A DNA stretch of 64,000 bases from positions 186,001 to 250,000 of the forward strand of contig NZ_AWGF01000009.1 in NCBI RefSeq assembly GCF_000495855.1. The letters are read 5' to 3'. A program made the position numbers and the translations under genes. Position 1 is the first letter of the stretch. Each line of letters starts with the position of its first letter. Under the pieces are notes generated by a model, which saw nothing but the letters and a program-made list of their open reading frames with translations, was not told where the DNA came from and did not search any database. Source of the DNA: Asticcacaulis sp. YBE204. GTDB taxonomy: Bacteria > Pseudomonadota > Alphaproteobacteria > Caulobacterales > Caulobacteraceae. Below, one piece after another: positions 52,892 to 60,478 of the stretch.

Positions 52892-54885
52892 TTCGGGCTC
52901 CATTCGCCGGTAAATTCCGGCTCGTCATAACTAAAATAGGCGCTCAAACGGGTGTCGCGGTCATCGAGAAACAGCTGATCGGCCACCGCTCCGCACAGCT
53001 TAGGCAGAGCATATTTGAGCCCCGACAGGGCCGAGGCCGACAGACCGAAATTGATCAGGGCCGAATAGTTGAAGGCGAACAGGCCGTGCAATTTCGCCTG
53101 CGCGGCCGCATCGCGCCCCTTGAACGCAAAGCCTGCGCCCAGATAGGGGTGGGCGTCAAGCAGTGCGCTCTTCACATCCTCCGGCGCGGCATAGACGTCG
53201 CCCCAGCGCGCAATACCGGGTTCAAGGTCGGCCAGTTCCGGACGCAGAGCCGGATCGGTCACCAGACCCGTCGAGATGATCAGAAAATCGAAGACGTGCT
53301 CGCCCTGCGGCGTCGTCACCACGGCCTTACCGTTGCGCTCGATGACCGCCTGCCACGGCGCACCAGTGTGCAGATGGAAGCCGCTGTGCGCTGCGGCGCG
53401 GGCGAAGGTATCGTTTGTAGGCGGTTGATTGAATTTGAAAAAGTGCGAAATGGCCGCGTACTTGTCGGCGTCCGACAAAGCCGCAAAGCGCGGGATCAGG
53501 CCTGCGGCTTCCATATGGCGGATCGGGTTGATGCGCGGCAGGACTGAACGTCGAACAAAGACATGCGCCTCGCCCACACCGGCGTCGAGAATATGGTGCG
53601 CGTTGTCAAACGCAGACGCCCCACCGCCGAGAATACCGATGCGCTTGCCTTTCAGCGCTTCAACATCGATGGCTTCGGACGTATGGGCATAAAGATGACG
53701 CGGCAGGGCCTTGATCATGTCCGGCGTATGCCATTCGCCACCGCCCTGAATGCCGGTCGCCAGAATGACCTTGCGCGCGAGATAGGTGCCGCCGCTAGTA
53801 TGCAGACGAAACTGACCGTTCAGCGGCTCGACGCGCGTCAATCGCACGTCGTTCACCACGGGCAAACCCAGCACCTGACGGAACCAGCGCAGATAGGCCA
53901 TCCAGTCGCCGCGCGGAATCTTGTCGACCTTCGCCCAGCCGTCCGGCCCGTGCTGGGCTTCCCAGAAGGCGCGGAAGGTCAGCGACGGCACACCCTGATC
54001 GATCGAGGTGATCGTCTTCGGCGTCCGCAGCGTCACCATGCGGGCATAGGTTTCCCACGGTCCTTCGAAGCCTTCGGGGCATTCGTCGAGGATCAGAATA
54101 TTGCTGATCCGCTCGCGCTTCAGACCAAACGCCGCGCCAAGCCCCGACTGCCCGCCGCCGACGATGATCACGTCATAGACATGACCTTCGGGTGAGGTTT
54201 GCGGCGTCGTCCAGTCGCTGCCGGGATAGTTCAGGCAGTCGAGATCGTGACGGACGCGGGCATTGTGGTCATTAAGTCCCCTCTCCCCTGCGGGGAGAGG
54301 GTTAGGGTGAGGGGGCGACTCCGAGCCTGTGGTTTTCCCCCTCACCCGTTCCTTCGGACCCCCCTCTCCCCGTGGGGGAGAGGGGATGTTCACCACGTCT
54401 TTCAGCCGCAACCAGACGATCTTGCCGACTTCCGACAGGGCCGTCGCAAATTCGGTTTCCGCGTCGTTGCCGAGCCGCGTTTGCATCGCCTCTAGGATAC
54501 CCGCCTTGCCGCCGGCCAACCGCACGGCGATGATGAACGGAAAGCCGAAACGCTTTTCATAGGCCGTGTTCAGCTCGTGAAAGCGCGCAAATTCCGCCTC
54601 GGTCAGCGCGTTGAGACCCACCGAGGCCTGTTCGGACGCCGACTCTTTCGTCAATCCCGCCTTGACCTGCGCCTTGTCGGCCAGCTTGGGGTGCGCGCGC
54701 AATAACGCCAGTTGCGCTTCGGGGCCGGAATGCGCCACGACCTTCATGAACCCGGCGTGCAGGGCCTCCAGATCGGCAAAAGGCCGCATCGTCTCAGTCT
54801 GCGCGACGATCCACGGATTGTGTTCGAACAACAGGCCGAAACGTTCGATAAAGGCTTTACGAGTCAGGGTGTTAATGTCGCTCAT
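52888..54885 (-). CDS. uraD: UraD (OHCU decarboxylase) fused to an FMO-type FAD/NAD(P)H oxidoreductase; candidate urate hydroxylase
   Basis: 665 residues. Residues 1-165 are a complete OHCU decarboxylase (VVAHSGPEAQLALLRAHPKLADKA with the catalytic His, SASEQASVGLNAL, KRFGFPFIIAVR), which turns OHCU into S-allantoin. Residues 168-203 are translated palindromic repeat (PHPNPLPAGERG-type). From about 205 a flavoprotein follows: FAD motif DVIIVGGGQSGLGAAFGL (239-256), a second nucleotide motif RIGILGGGASAFDNA (about 415-429) and ATG-like LATGIQGGGEWHTP, as in flavin monooxygenases (CzcO/FMO group). No urate oxidase of a known type is seen in the window, so this domain may oxidise urate to 5-hydroxyisourate (inference). 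It overlaps hpxZ and uraH by ATGA on both sides. Confidence 0.85.
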   Translation of the reverse strand: MSDINTLTRKAFIERFGLLFEHNPWIVAQTETMRPFADLEALHAGFMKVVAHSGPEAQLALLRAHPKLADKAQVKAGLTKESASEQASVGLNALTEAEFARFHELNTAYEKRFGFPFIIAVRLAGGKAGILEAMQTRLGNDAETEFATALSEVGKIVWLRLKDVVNIPSPPRGEGGPKERVRGKTTGSESPPHPNPLPAGERGLNDHNARVRHDLDCLNYPGSDWTTPQTSPEGHVYDVIIVGGGQSGLGAAFGLKRERISNILILDECPEGFEGPWETYARMVTLRTPKTITSIDQGVPSLTFRAFWEAQHGPDGWAKVDKIPRGDWMAYLRWFRQVLGLPVVNDVRLTRVEPLNGQFRLHTSGGTYLARKVILATGIQGGGEWHTPDMIKALPRHLYAHTSEAIDVEALKGKRIGILGGGASAFDNAHHILDAGVGEAHVFVRRSVLPRINPIRHMEAAGLIPRFAALSDADKYAAISHFFKFNQPPTNDTFARAAAHSGFHLHTGAPWQAVIERNGKAVVTTPQGEHVFDFLIISTGLVTDPALRPELADLEPGIARWGDVYAAPEDVKSALLDAHPYLGAGFAFKGRDAAAQAKLHGLFAFNYSALINFGLSASALSGLKYALPKLCGAVADQLFLDDRDTRLSAYFSYDEPEFTGEWSPK
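54276..54387. repeat. Palindromic repeat lying in frame inside uraD-FMO
   Basis: About 112 bases with outer hairpins CCCCTCTCCCC-type at both ends and inner GGTGAGGGGG / CCCCCTCACC arms. It is read in frame, about 36 codons without a stop, and lies exactly between the UraD and flavoprotein domains. Confidence 0.88.
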
Positions 54886-55262
54886 GAGGTTGCCCCTTCG
54901 AGCGAGACGTGGGCCGAGACGACCTTCCAGCCGTCAGGGAATTTCACCCACGATTGCGACTGACGGCCCCTTCGGTCGGACCCTTCGCGGAAAAATTCGG
55001 CATTGGCGGTGGCAAACGTCTCGCCGTAGACCGTAATTTCGACGCGGCCCAGTTTACGCTGCGGCGAACCGCCCCGGCCTTTGCGGAAGTCGCGGATTGC
55101 CTCGATGCCGTACAGCACTTCGCCGACGCCGTAACGCACCGTTTCCGGCGCGGCCCGAAACAGCACATCCATCGCGGGGATGTCGTCGGCCATCAGCGCC
55201 GCTTCGTAGGCGTAGAAGGCGGCGGTCACCTCTTTCAGCAAAACCGGATCATTAATCTGCAT
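54882..55262 (-). CDS. hpxZ: AtzH/HpxZ-like DUF3225 protein
   Basis: About 126 residues from MQINDPVLLKEV at 55262, overlapping the puuE stop by 11 bases. A SnoaL/NTF2-like fold of DUF3225: FYAYEAALMADDIPAMDVLF, VRYGVGEVLYGIEAIRDFRKGRG and the end SQSWVKFPDGWKVVSAHVS. HpxZ belongs to the hpxWXYZ set of Klebsiella, in which HpxW hydrolyses oxamate. All four types occur in this block. The role of HpxZ itself is not settled. Confidence 0.82.
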   Translation of the reverse strand: MQINDPVLLKEVTAAFYAYEAALMADDIPAMDVLFRAAPETVRYGVGEVLYGIEAIRDFRKGRGGSPQRKLGRVEITVYGETFATANAEFFREGSDRRGRQSQSWVKFPDGWKVVSAHVSLEGATS

Positions 55263-56148
55263 GAGGATGCACCTTGAGCCAGTGGTTGGCGATGTCGATG
55301 CGGCGCGCCACCCAGGCGTCGTCATGACTCAGCACATGATCGAGAAAGCGCGCCACGGCAGCCGCCCGCGCGGGCTTACCAGCGACGCGTCCATGCAGCC
55401 CGATCGACATCATGCGCCCGCCCTCGGCATACAACTGATCGAAGGTGTCGCGCAGATAGCGGAAAAACGGCTCGCCATCCTCGAAGCCGTTCAACGCCAC
55501 GAACTTCATATCGTTGGCATCGAGCGTATAGGGCACGATCAGCTGCGGCTTACCGTAGCGCGTGTCGTAATAGGGCAGATCGTCGGCGTAAGAGTCCGCG
55601 TCGTAGGTGAAGCCGCCCTCCTCGACTACCAGCCGCGCCGTGTTGGGTGAGGTCCGGCCCTGATACCAGCCGAGCGGCCGCGATCCGGTCAGGCTCGTGT
55701 GGATATCGATGGCCTTGGCGATATGTTCGCGCTCGATGCTTTCATCGATATACTGATAATCGATCCACTTATAGCCGTGCGTGGCGATCTCCCAGTCGGC
55801 TTTCAGCATGGCCTCGACCGCATCCGGATGGCGTTCCATCGCCGTCGCCACGCCATAGACCGTGACAGGTGCGCCGCGTTCGGTGAACAGGCGATGCAGT
55901 CGCCAGAACCCGGCGCGCGAGCCGTATTCATACAGGCTTTCCATGGCCATCGACCGCGTGCCGATATGGCTTTGTGCGCCGACCATTTCCGACAGGAAGG
56001 CCTCCGAGCCCTTGTCGCCGTGGAGGACGTTGTTCTCGCCGCCTTCTTCGTAGTTGATGACGAACTGCACGGCGATGCGCGCACCGTTCGGCCAGTGGGC
56101 GTCCGGCGGGGTTTGGCCGTAGCCGATCATGTCGCGAGGGTAAGTCAT
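55252..56148 (-). CDS. puuE: Allantoinase of the polysaccharide-deacetylase type (PuuE/HpxB)
   Basis: 298 residues. Marks of PuuE: YPRDMIGYGQTPPDAHWPNGARIAVQFVINYEEGGE, then SMESLYEYGSRAGFWR-like SMAMESLYEYGSRAGFWRL, EIATHGYKWIDYQ and GWYQGRTSPNTARLV, and a late SIGLHGRVAGKPARA. It opens allantoin to allantoate without the metal site of classical allantoinases. It lies between two repeats' worth of spacing from hpxJ upstream and is coupled to hpxZ downstream. Confidence 0.93.
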   Translation of the reverse strand: MTYPRDMIGYGQTPPDAHWPNGARIAVQFVINYEEGGENNVLHGDKGSEAFLSEMVGAQSHIGTRSMAMESLYEYGSRAGFWRLHRLFTERGAPVTVYGVATAMERHPDAVEAMLKADWEIATHGYKWIDYQYIDESIEREHIAKAIDIHTSLTGSRPLGWYQGRTSPNTARLVVEEGGFTYDADSYADDLPYYDTRYGKPQLIVPYTLDANDMKFVALNGFEDGEPFFRYLRDTFDQLYAEGGRMMSIGLHGRVAGKPARAAAVARFLDHVLSHDDAWVARRIDIANHWLKVHPHAD

Positions 56149-56162
56149 GCCGTACGCTCTTT

Positions 56163-56329
56163 ATCCCCTCTCCTCCGTGGGGAGAGGGTTAGGGTGAGGG
56201 GGAAATTGGTAGAAGTGGAGTCTTGAAGAGTCCCCTCATCCGGCGCTTTGCGCCACCCATCGCTGGCAAAAGCTGTACTTTCGCGGGCGCTACACCCCGC
56301 AGGGGCGAAGGGAATAAGCTGTACGTCCC
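56163..56329. repeat. Palindromic repeat region between hpxJ and puuE
   Basis: About 165 bases. The left part has CCCCTCTCC...GGGGAGAGG and GGTGAGGGGG as in the other elements; the right part has CCCCTCATCCGGCGCTTTGC and CACCCCGCAGGGG pieces. It looks like a composite or interrupted copy. Confidence 0.65.
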
Positions 56330-57562
56330 TCATCCCCGGCCCTCTTCATAAAACCTAAGCGCCGCATCGACCCCCGAAGCCTTCACGACAAACCCTTCGG
56401 CGCGCAGGCACGCCTCCAAAGCCCCCAGCGTAATCAACACCTTATGCTTCATGGCGTTGTAGCCCATGGCGCCGATGCGCCAGATCTTCCCTTGCAAAGG
56501 CCCAAAGGCCGTACCGATCTCGATCTCGAAATCCTCACGCATCCGGCGGCGCACGGCGGCGTCATCTATGCCCTGAGGAATATGGATGCCGGTGACATTG
56601 GTCATGCGGTAGCGGTCGTCGCCATAGACCGTGAGCCCCATCGCCCGCGCGCCGGCGGCCATCGCCGCCCCGGCCTTCGCGTGACGCTCGAACCGCGCCT
56701 CAAGCCCTTCGGCCAGCACCAGCCGCGCGCATTCCCGCGCGCCGTATAGCATGGTCGTCGCTTCGGTATGGTGGTTGAGCCGCTTGTCCGACCAGTAGTC
56801 CATGATCATGGCCAGGTCGAAATAGTTCGAGCCGATCCGCGCGCGGTCGCCGTCTTCGGCATCGGTCGTGCGGATGCCCTTTTCGGTGTGACGGCGCGAG
56901 AAGATGAACTCCGCGGCGCGATCGGAAATCGTGATCGGCGCCGAGCCCGACGGTCCGCCCATGCACTTTTGCAAGCCGCCCGTGACGATATCGGCACCCC
57001 ATTTATCCGTTTCGACCGCCATGCCACCCAGAGTCGCCGTGGCATCGACATAGGACAAGGCCCCGATTTCGCGGCACAATTCGCCTAATCCTTCCAGCGG
57101 CTGCGCCATGGTCGTCGAGGTATCGCCATGGACGCAGGCAATCACATGCGGGCGGTAATCGAGCGCCGCTTCGCGGATGCGCGCCATCGGCACGACCTCG
57201 CCCCACGGCGCGTCGACCGTCGAATAGGCCGCCCCCAGACGCTCGGCGATCTCGGTCAGCAGCAGCCCGAAGCGCCCCGACCGTACGATCAGCACCTTCG
57301 ATCCCGGCTCGATCAGCGACACCAGCGACGCCTCGATCCCCGCGCGAGCCGTGCCGTCGATCAGGAAGGTCCAGCGGTTCTGCGTCTGGAACACGCCGCG
57401 ATAGAGCGCCATCACCTCGTTCATATAGGCGGTCATTTCCGGGTCGAACTGCCCCAGCAGGTCCGCCGACATGGCCCGTAGCACGCGCGGGTGGGCATTG
57501 ACCGGCCCTGGTCCCATTAAAAGCCGCTGCGGCGGATTGATCTCGCCAAAAAAGTCACTCAT
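56330..57562 (-). CDS. hpxJ: Ureidoglycine-glyoxylate aminotransferase-like class V enzyme (HpxJ/PucG)
   Basis: About 410 residues from MSDFFGEINPPQRLLMGPGPVN at 57562, which overlaps the hpxK stop; the longer frame upstream is the shadow of hpxK. PLP-dependent class V fold: GTARAGIEASLVSL, HGDTSTTMAQPL, YVDATATLGGM (Asp) and GGLQKCMGGPSG with the PLP Lys. In the purine setting it would move the amino group of ureidoglycine to glyoxylate, giving oxalurate and glycine. Serine-pyruvate or alanine-glyoxylate aminotransferase is the alternative. Confidence 0.85.
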   Translation of the reverse strand: MSDFFGEINPPQRLLMGPGPVNAHPRVLRAMSADLLGQFDPEMTAYMNEVMALYRGVFQTQNRWTFLIDGTARAGIEASLVSLIEPGSKVLIVRSGRFGLLLTEIAERLGAAYSTVDAPWGEVVPMARIREAALDYRPHVIACVHGDTSTTMAQPLEGLGELCREIGALSYVDATATLGGMAVETDKWGADIVTGGLQKCMGGPSGSAPITISDRAAEFIFSRRHTEKGIRTTDAEDGDRARIGSNYFDLAMIMDYWSDKRLNHHTEATTMLYGARECARLVLAEGLEARFERHAKAGAAMAAGARAMGLTVYGDDRYRMTNVTGIHIPQGIDDAAVRRRMREDFEIEIGTAFGPLQGKIWRIGAMGYNAMKHKVLITLGALEACLRAEGFVVKASGVDAALRFYEEGRG

Positions 57563-58910
57563 CGGTCGTTCCAAGGTCCTGTACAAAGGCCAGCATGGCC
57601 CGGAAAGCGAGATCGACGTCGGCGGGATCGACGGCCTCCAGCGGATTGTGGCTGATACCGTCCTTACAACGGATGAACAGCATGGCGGTCGGCGTGATCC
57701 CGGCAAAGGCCATGGCGTCGTGCCCCGCGCCGGAGACGATGGGCCGCGCCGCTTGGCCGGTTACGTCCGCGACGGCGCGCGACAATTTCTCCATCATTGA
57801 TTTATCACACGGCGCGGCGGGCAGGTCGTGGATCAGACGCGTTGAGGCGGGCGTTCCGCGTTTGGCGGCAATCTGCTGAATCTGTTGTAAAATCGCGTCT
57901 GCCGCCTGATCGCGCGGGGCTTCGGTTCCGGCGCGGACGTCGATGGTGAAGACGACCTCGCCCGGCACGACATTCGGCGCATTGGGGCCGACGGTCATCC
58001 GCCCGACGGTCGCCACAAGGTCTTCCGGTCCGGCCTGCGCCACGGCCTCGATACCCAGCACCATTTCCGCTCCGGCGGTCAGAGCATCCTTGCGCAGGGC
58101 CATGGAATTGGTCCCGGCATGACCGGCGACGCCCGTGACGGTGACTTCAAACCGCTTCTGACAGGCGATAGACGTCACGACCCCCAGCGCCAGTCCTTCG
58201 GCTTCCAGCACTGGCCCCTGCTCGATATGGGCCTCCAGATAGCCGATCAGTTCCGACGAATCGCGCCGAGCGGTAAGTAAGGTTTCGCGGTTGAGGCCGA
58301 ACGATTCCAAAGCCGCCGCCAGCGTCACGCCGTCGCGGTCGGCAACATCCAGCGCACTGTAGTCGATCTGCCCGCACACGGCGCGCGAACAGAGCATCGA
58401 GGCCGGAAAGCGCGAGCCTTCTTCATCCCCGAAGGCGTAGATTTCGATGGCGAACGGCAGACGAATATTATGCGCGTTCAGCGCCGCCACGACCTCGATG
58501 CCGAGCATGACGCCCAGCGGCCCGTCATAGGCCCCGCCATCGCGCACGGAGTCGATGTGCGACGCGATGATGAGACTCTTCATATCCCCCCAGTTTACTG
58601 GGGGGACCCCGGCGAAGCCGGAGGGGGGGCTAACGCAAGAGTCGGCCCCCACCACCCCGCTCGCCATGCGAGCGCGGTCCCCCTCCCCAGCAAGCTGGGG
58701 AGGTATAAAACTTTCGTACCGCCCCACCACATTCCCGGCGGGATCGAGGCGCACGGCCATCCCGGCCTCTGCCATCCACGCCGTCAGTTGCGCAATCGTC
58801 GCGTCATGCGCGGCGCTGAGATAAGGCCGAAACAGCATATCCGCCGCCTCGGAATAGGGCGGGCGTTTCAACGCATCGCAACGCTCGACCGCACGCGAAC
58901 CGCCTACCAT
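57555..58910 (-). CDS. hpxK: Allantoate amidohydrolase-like Zn hydrolase (HpxK) with an in-frame repeat insert
   Basis: 451 residues. M20-family hydrolase: VERCDALKRPPYSEAADML, MAVRLDPAGNVVGRYES, metal ligands in ASHIDSVRDGGAYDGPLGV (His118, Asp129), GDEEGSRFP (Glu), EAHIEQGPVLE and the late GAGHDAMAFAGITPTAMLFI. It splits allantoate to ureidoglycine, CO2 and ammonia. Residues 68-109, between NVVGRYES and the first metal ligand, are translated palindromic repeat not found in the family; without them the length is about 409, normal. Start overlaps the hpxW stop. Confidence 0.87.
   Translation of the reverse strand: MVGGSRAVERCDALKRPPYSEAADMLFRPYLSAAHDATIAQLTAWMAEAGMAVRLDPAGNVVGRYESFIPPQLAGEGDRARMASGVVGADSCVSPPSGFAGVPPVNWGDMKSLIIASHIDSVRDGGAYDGPLGVMLGIEVVAALNAHNIRLPFAIEIYAFGDEEGSRFPASMLCSRAVCGQIDYSALDVADRDGVTLAAALESFGLNRETLLTARRDSSELIGYLEAHIEQGPVLEAEGLALGVVTSIACQKRFEVTVTGVAGHAGTNSMALRKDALTAGAEMVLGIEAVAQAGPEDLVATVGRMTVGPNAPNVVPGEVVFTIDVRAGTEAPRDQAADAILQQIQQIAAKRGTPASTRLIHDLPAAPCDKSMMEKLSRAVADVTGQAARPIVSGAGHDAMAFAGITPTAMLFIRCKDGISHNPLEAVDPADVDLAFRAMLAFVQDLGTTDE
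58584..58709. repeat. Palindromic repeat lying in frame inside hpxK
   Basis: 126 bases, 42 codons without a stop. Outer hairpins ACTGGGGGG-type on the left and CCCTCCCCAGCAAGCTGGGG on the right, with inner hairpins CCCCGGCGAAGCCGG and CCGCTCGCCATGCGAGCG. Same plan as the element at 46653. Confidence 0.88.
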
Positions 58911-60478
58911 GCCGCCACGCTCCCGTCGGAGCGCGGGTCGGACGCGCCTTCGATACGCCCGTTCGCATGACGCACCAGAGCGCCCGCATGACCCATGACC
59001 GAGGTAAAATGCGGCACCATTTCAACCTGATGCCCGGCACTTTTCAACTGCGCGATCAGGGCCGGATCGAAACGCTCCTCCAGCTTAAGCGTCACGCTCT
59101 CCTCGCCCCAGGTCTTTCCGAGCAGCCAGCGCGGCATGATCACCGAAATCTGCAACGGCACGCCGGCGGCATAGCGCGAAAACACGGCGGCTTGCGTCTG
59201 GGGCTGGCCTTCGCCGCCCATCGTGCCGTAGCTCATCACCCGTCCGTCGTCGAACACGGCCAGCGCCGGATTGAGCGTATGGAACGGCTTGCGACCCGGT
59301 TTCAGCGCATTCCACCCCGTCTCCGTCAGACGGAAAGATGCGCCGCGATTCTGCCAGACGATCCCCGTCTGCGGCAGGACGATGCCTGACCCGAACTCGA
59401 AATAGGTCGATTGAATGGCGCTGACGGCGCGGCCTTCGCGGTCGATGACGCCGAACCAGACGGTATCGCCTTCCTGAGGCACGTGCGGCCACGGCAGAGC
59501 GTGTTCGCGGTCTATTCTGGCCGCCAGAGCATCGAGCGCCGCCGAATCCGACAGCAGACCCTGCGCGTCGAAATCCATATAGGCCGGGTCGCCGATATGC
59601 CGGTCGCGCAGCAAAAAGGCCTGTTTGGTGGCTTCGATGAGGCCGTGAACGTGGGCGAAGTGCTCGGTGCCGACAACCTTCAAGCGGTCGTACAGGGCGA
59701 GGATCAGCAAGGATGCAAAGCCCTGCGTCGGCGGAGTCATATTGTACAGGTCCGCGCCGCCGATCCGCGTTGTTAGCGGCACGGGTGTCGTCGCGGCGTG
59801 CGCTTTCAGATCCTCAGCCGACACCGGCGATCCGGCAGCCTTGAGATCGGTGGCGATCTCCTTCGCCACATGCCCATCATAGAAGTCGCGCAAACCGTAA
59901 TGGGCCAGCTTTTTCAGCGTCCGCGCCAAGGCGGGCTGTTTCAGCACCTGCCCTTCGCGCAAGGGTGCGCCGTCGGGCCGGAACGCCGCGCCATAGCCGT
60001 ACTGATCGCGCAGTTCGGCGTCCTTGGCGGCGGCGATTTCCGCCCCGCCCTTGGTGATCACCACGCCGGTTTCGGCGTAGTCGATGGCGCGCTCCAGCAG
60101 CTTTTCCAGCGGCAGCGGGTTGTGGACCGTCGCCAGCAAGGCTTCCCAGCCGGAGATGGTCCCGGCCACTGTGTTGGCCGCCAGCGGCCCGCGCCATGGC
60201 ACGGTTGTGTGGCCCTTATAGAGGTCGAGCGTCGCCGCCTGTGCCGCCGCCCCGCAGGCGCTGACACCGTGGACCCTGCCGTCCGGCTCGCGCACGATCC
60301 AGAAGCTGTCGCCGCCGATCGAGTTCATATGCGGATAGACGACGGCCAAAGCCGCCGCCACCGCAATCGCCGCTTCGGCCGCGGTGCCCCCGCGCTTGAG
60401 GATATCCAGCCCGGCCTGCGACGCCAGATGATGCGGCGAGGTGACCATGCCGTTCAGAGACGATGGCGTGTGAATCAT
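58904..60478 (-). CDS. hpxW: Oxamate amidohydrolase-like Ntn hydrolase (HpxW, gamma-glutamyltransferase family)
   Basis: 524 residues. Gamma-glutamyltranspeptidase fold: NGMVTSPHHLASQAGLDILKRGGTAAEAAIA, GGDSFWIV, NMTPPTQGFASLLIL. The self-cleavage and catalytic Thr is in QEGDTVWFGVIDREGRAVSAIQS (Thr near residue 356), and GTMGGEGQPQTQAAV lines the active site. No signal peptide, unlike true transpeptidases. It is the HpxW subgroup, known from Klebsiella to turn oxamate into oxalate and ammonia. Overlaps hpxY and hpxK. Confidence 0.85.
   Translation of the reverse strand: MIHTPSSLNGMVTSPHHLASQAGLDILKRGGTAAEAAIAVAAALAVVYPHMNSIGGDSFWIVREPDGRVHGVSACGAAAQAATLDLYKGHTTVPWRGPLAANTVAGTISGWEALLATVHNPLPLEKLLERAIDYAETGVVITKGGAEIAAAKDAELRDQYGYGAAFRPDGAPLREGQVLKQPALARTLKKLAHYGLRDFYDGHVAKEIATDLKAAGSPVSAEDLKAHAATTPVPLTTRIGGADLYNMTPPTQGFASLLILALYDRLKVVGTEHFAHVHGLIEATKQAFLLRDRHIGDPAYMDFDAQGLLSDSAALDALAARIDREHALPWPHVPQEGDTVWFGVIDREGRAVSAIQSTYFEFGSGIVLPQTGIVWQNRGASFRLTETGWNALKPGRKPFHTLNPALAVFDDGRVMSYGTMGGEGQPQTQAAVFSRYAAGVPLQISVIMPRWLLGKTWGEESVTLKLEERFDPALIAQLKSAGHQVEMVPHFTSVMGHAGALVRHANGRIEGASDPRSDGSVAAW

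Noticed and set aside
52888-54885. Frameshift or assembly error joining uraD and the flavoprotein gene
   Set aside because: The joining sequence is a complete repeat element also found elsewhere, and the frame is open throughout; a simple indel error does not explain it. It cannot be fully excluded without reads.
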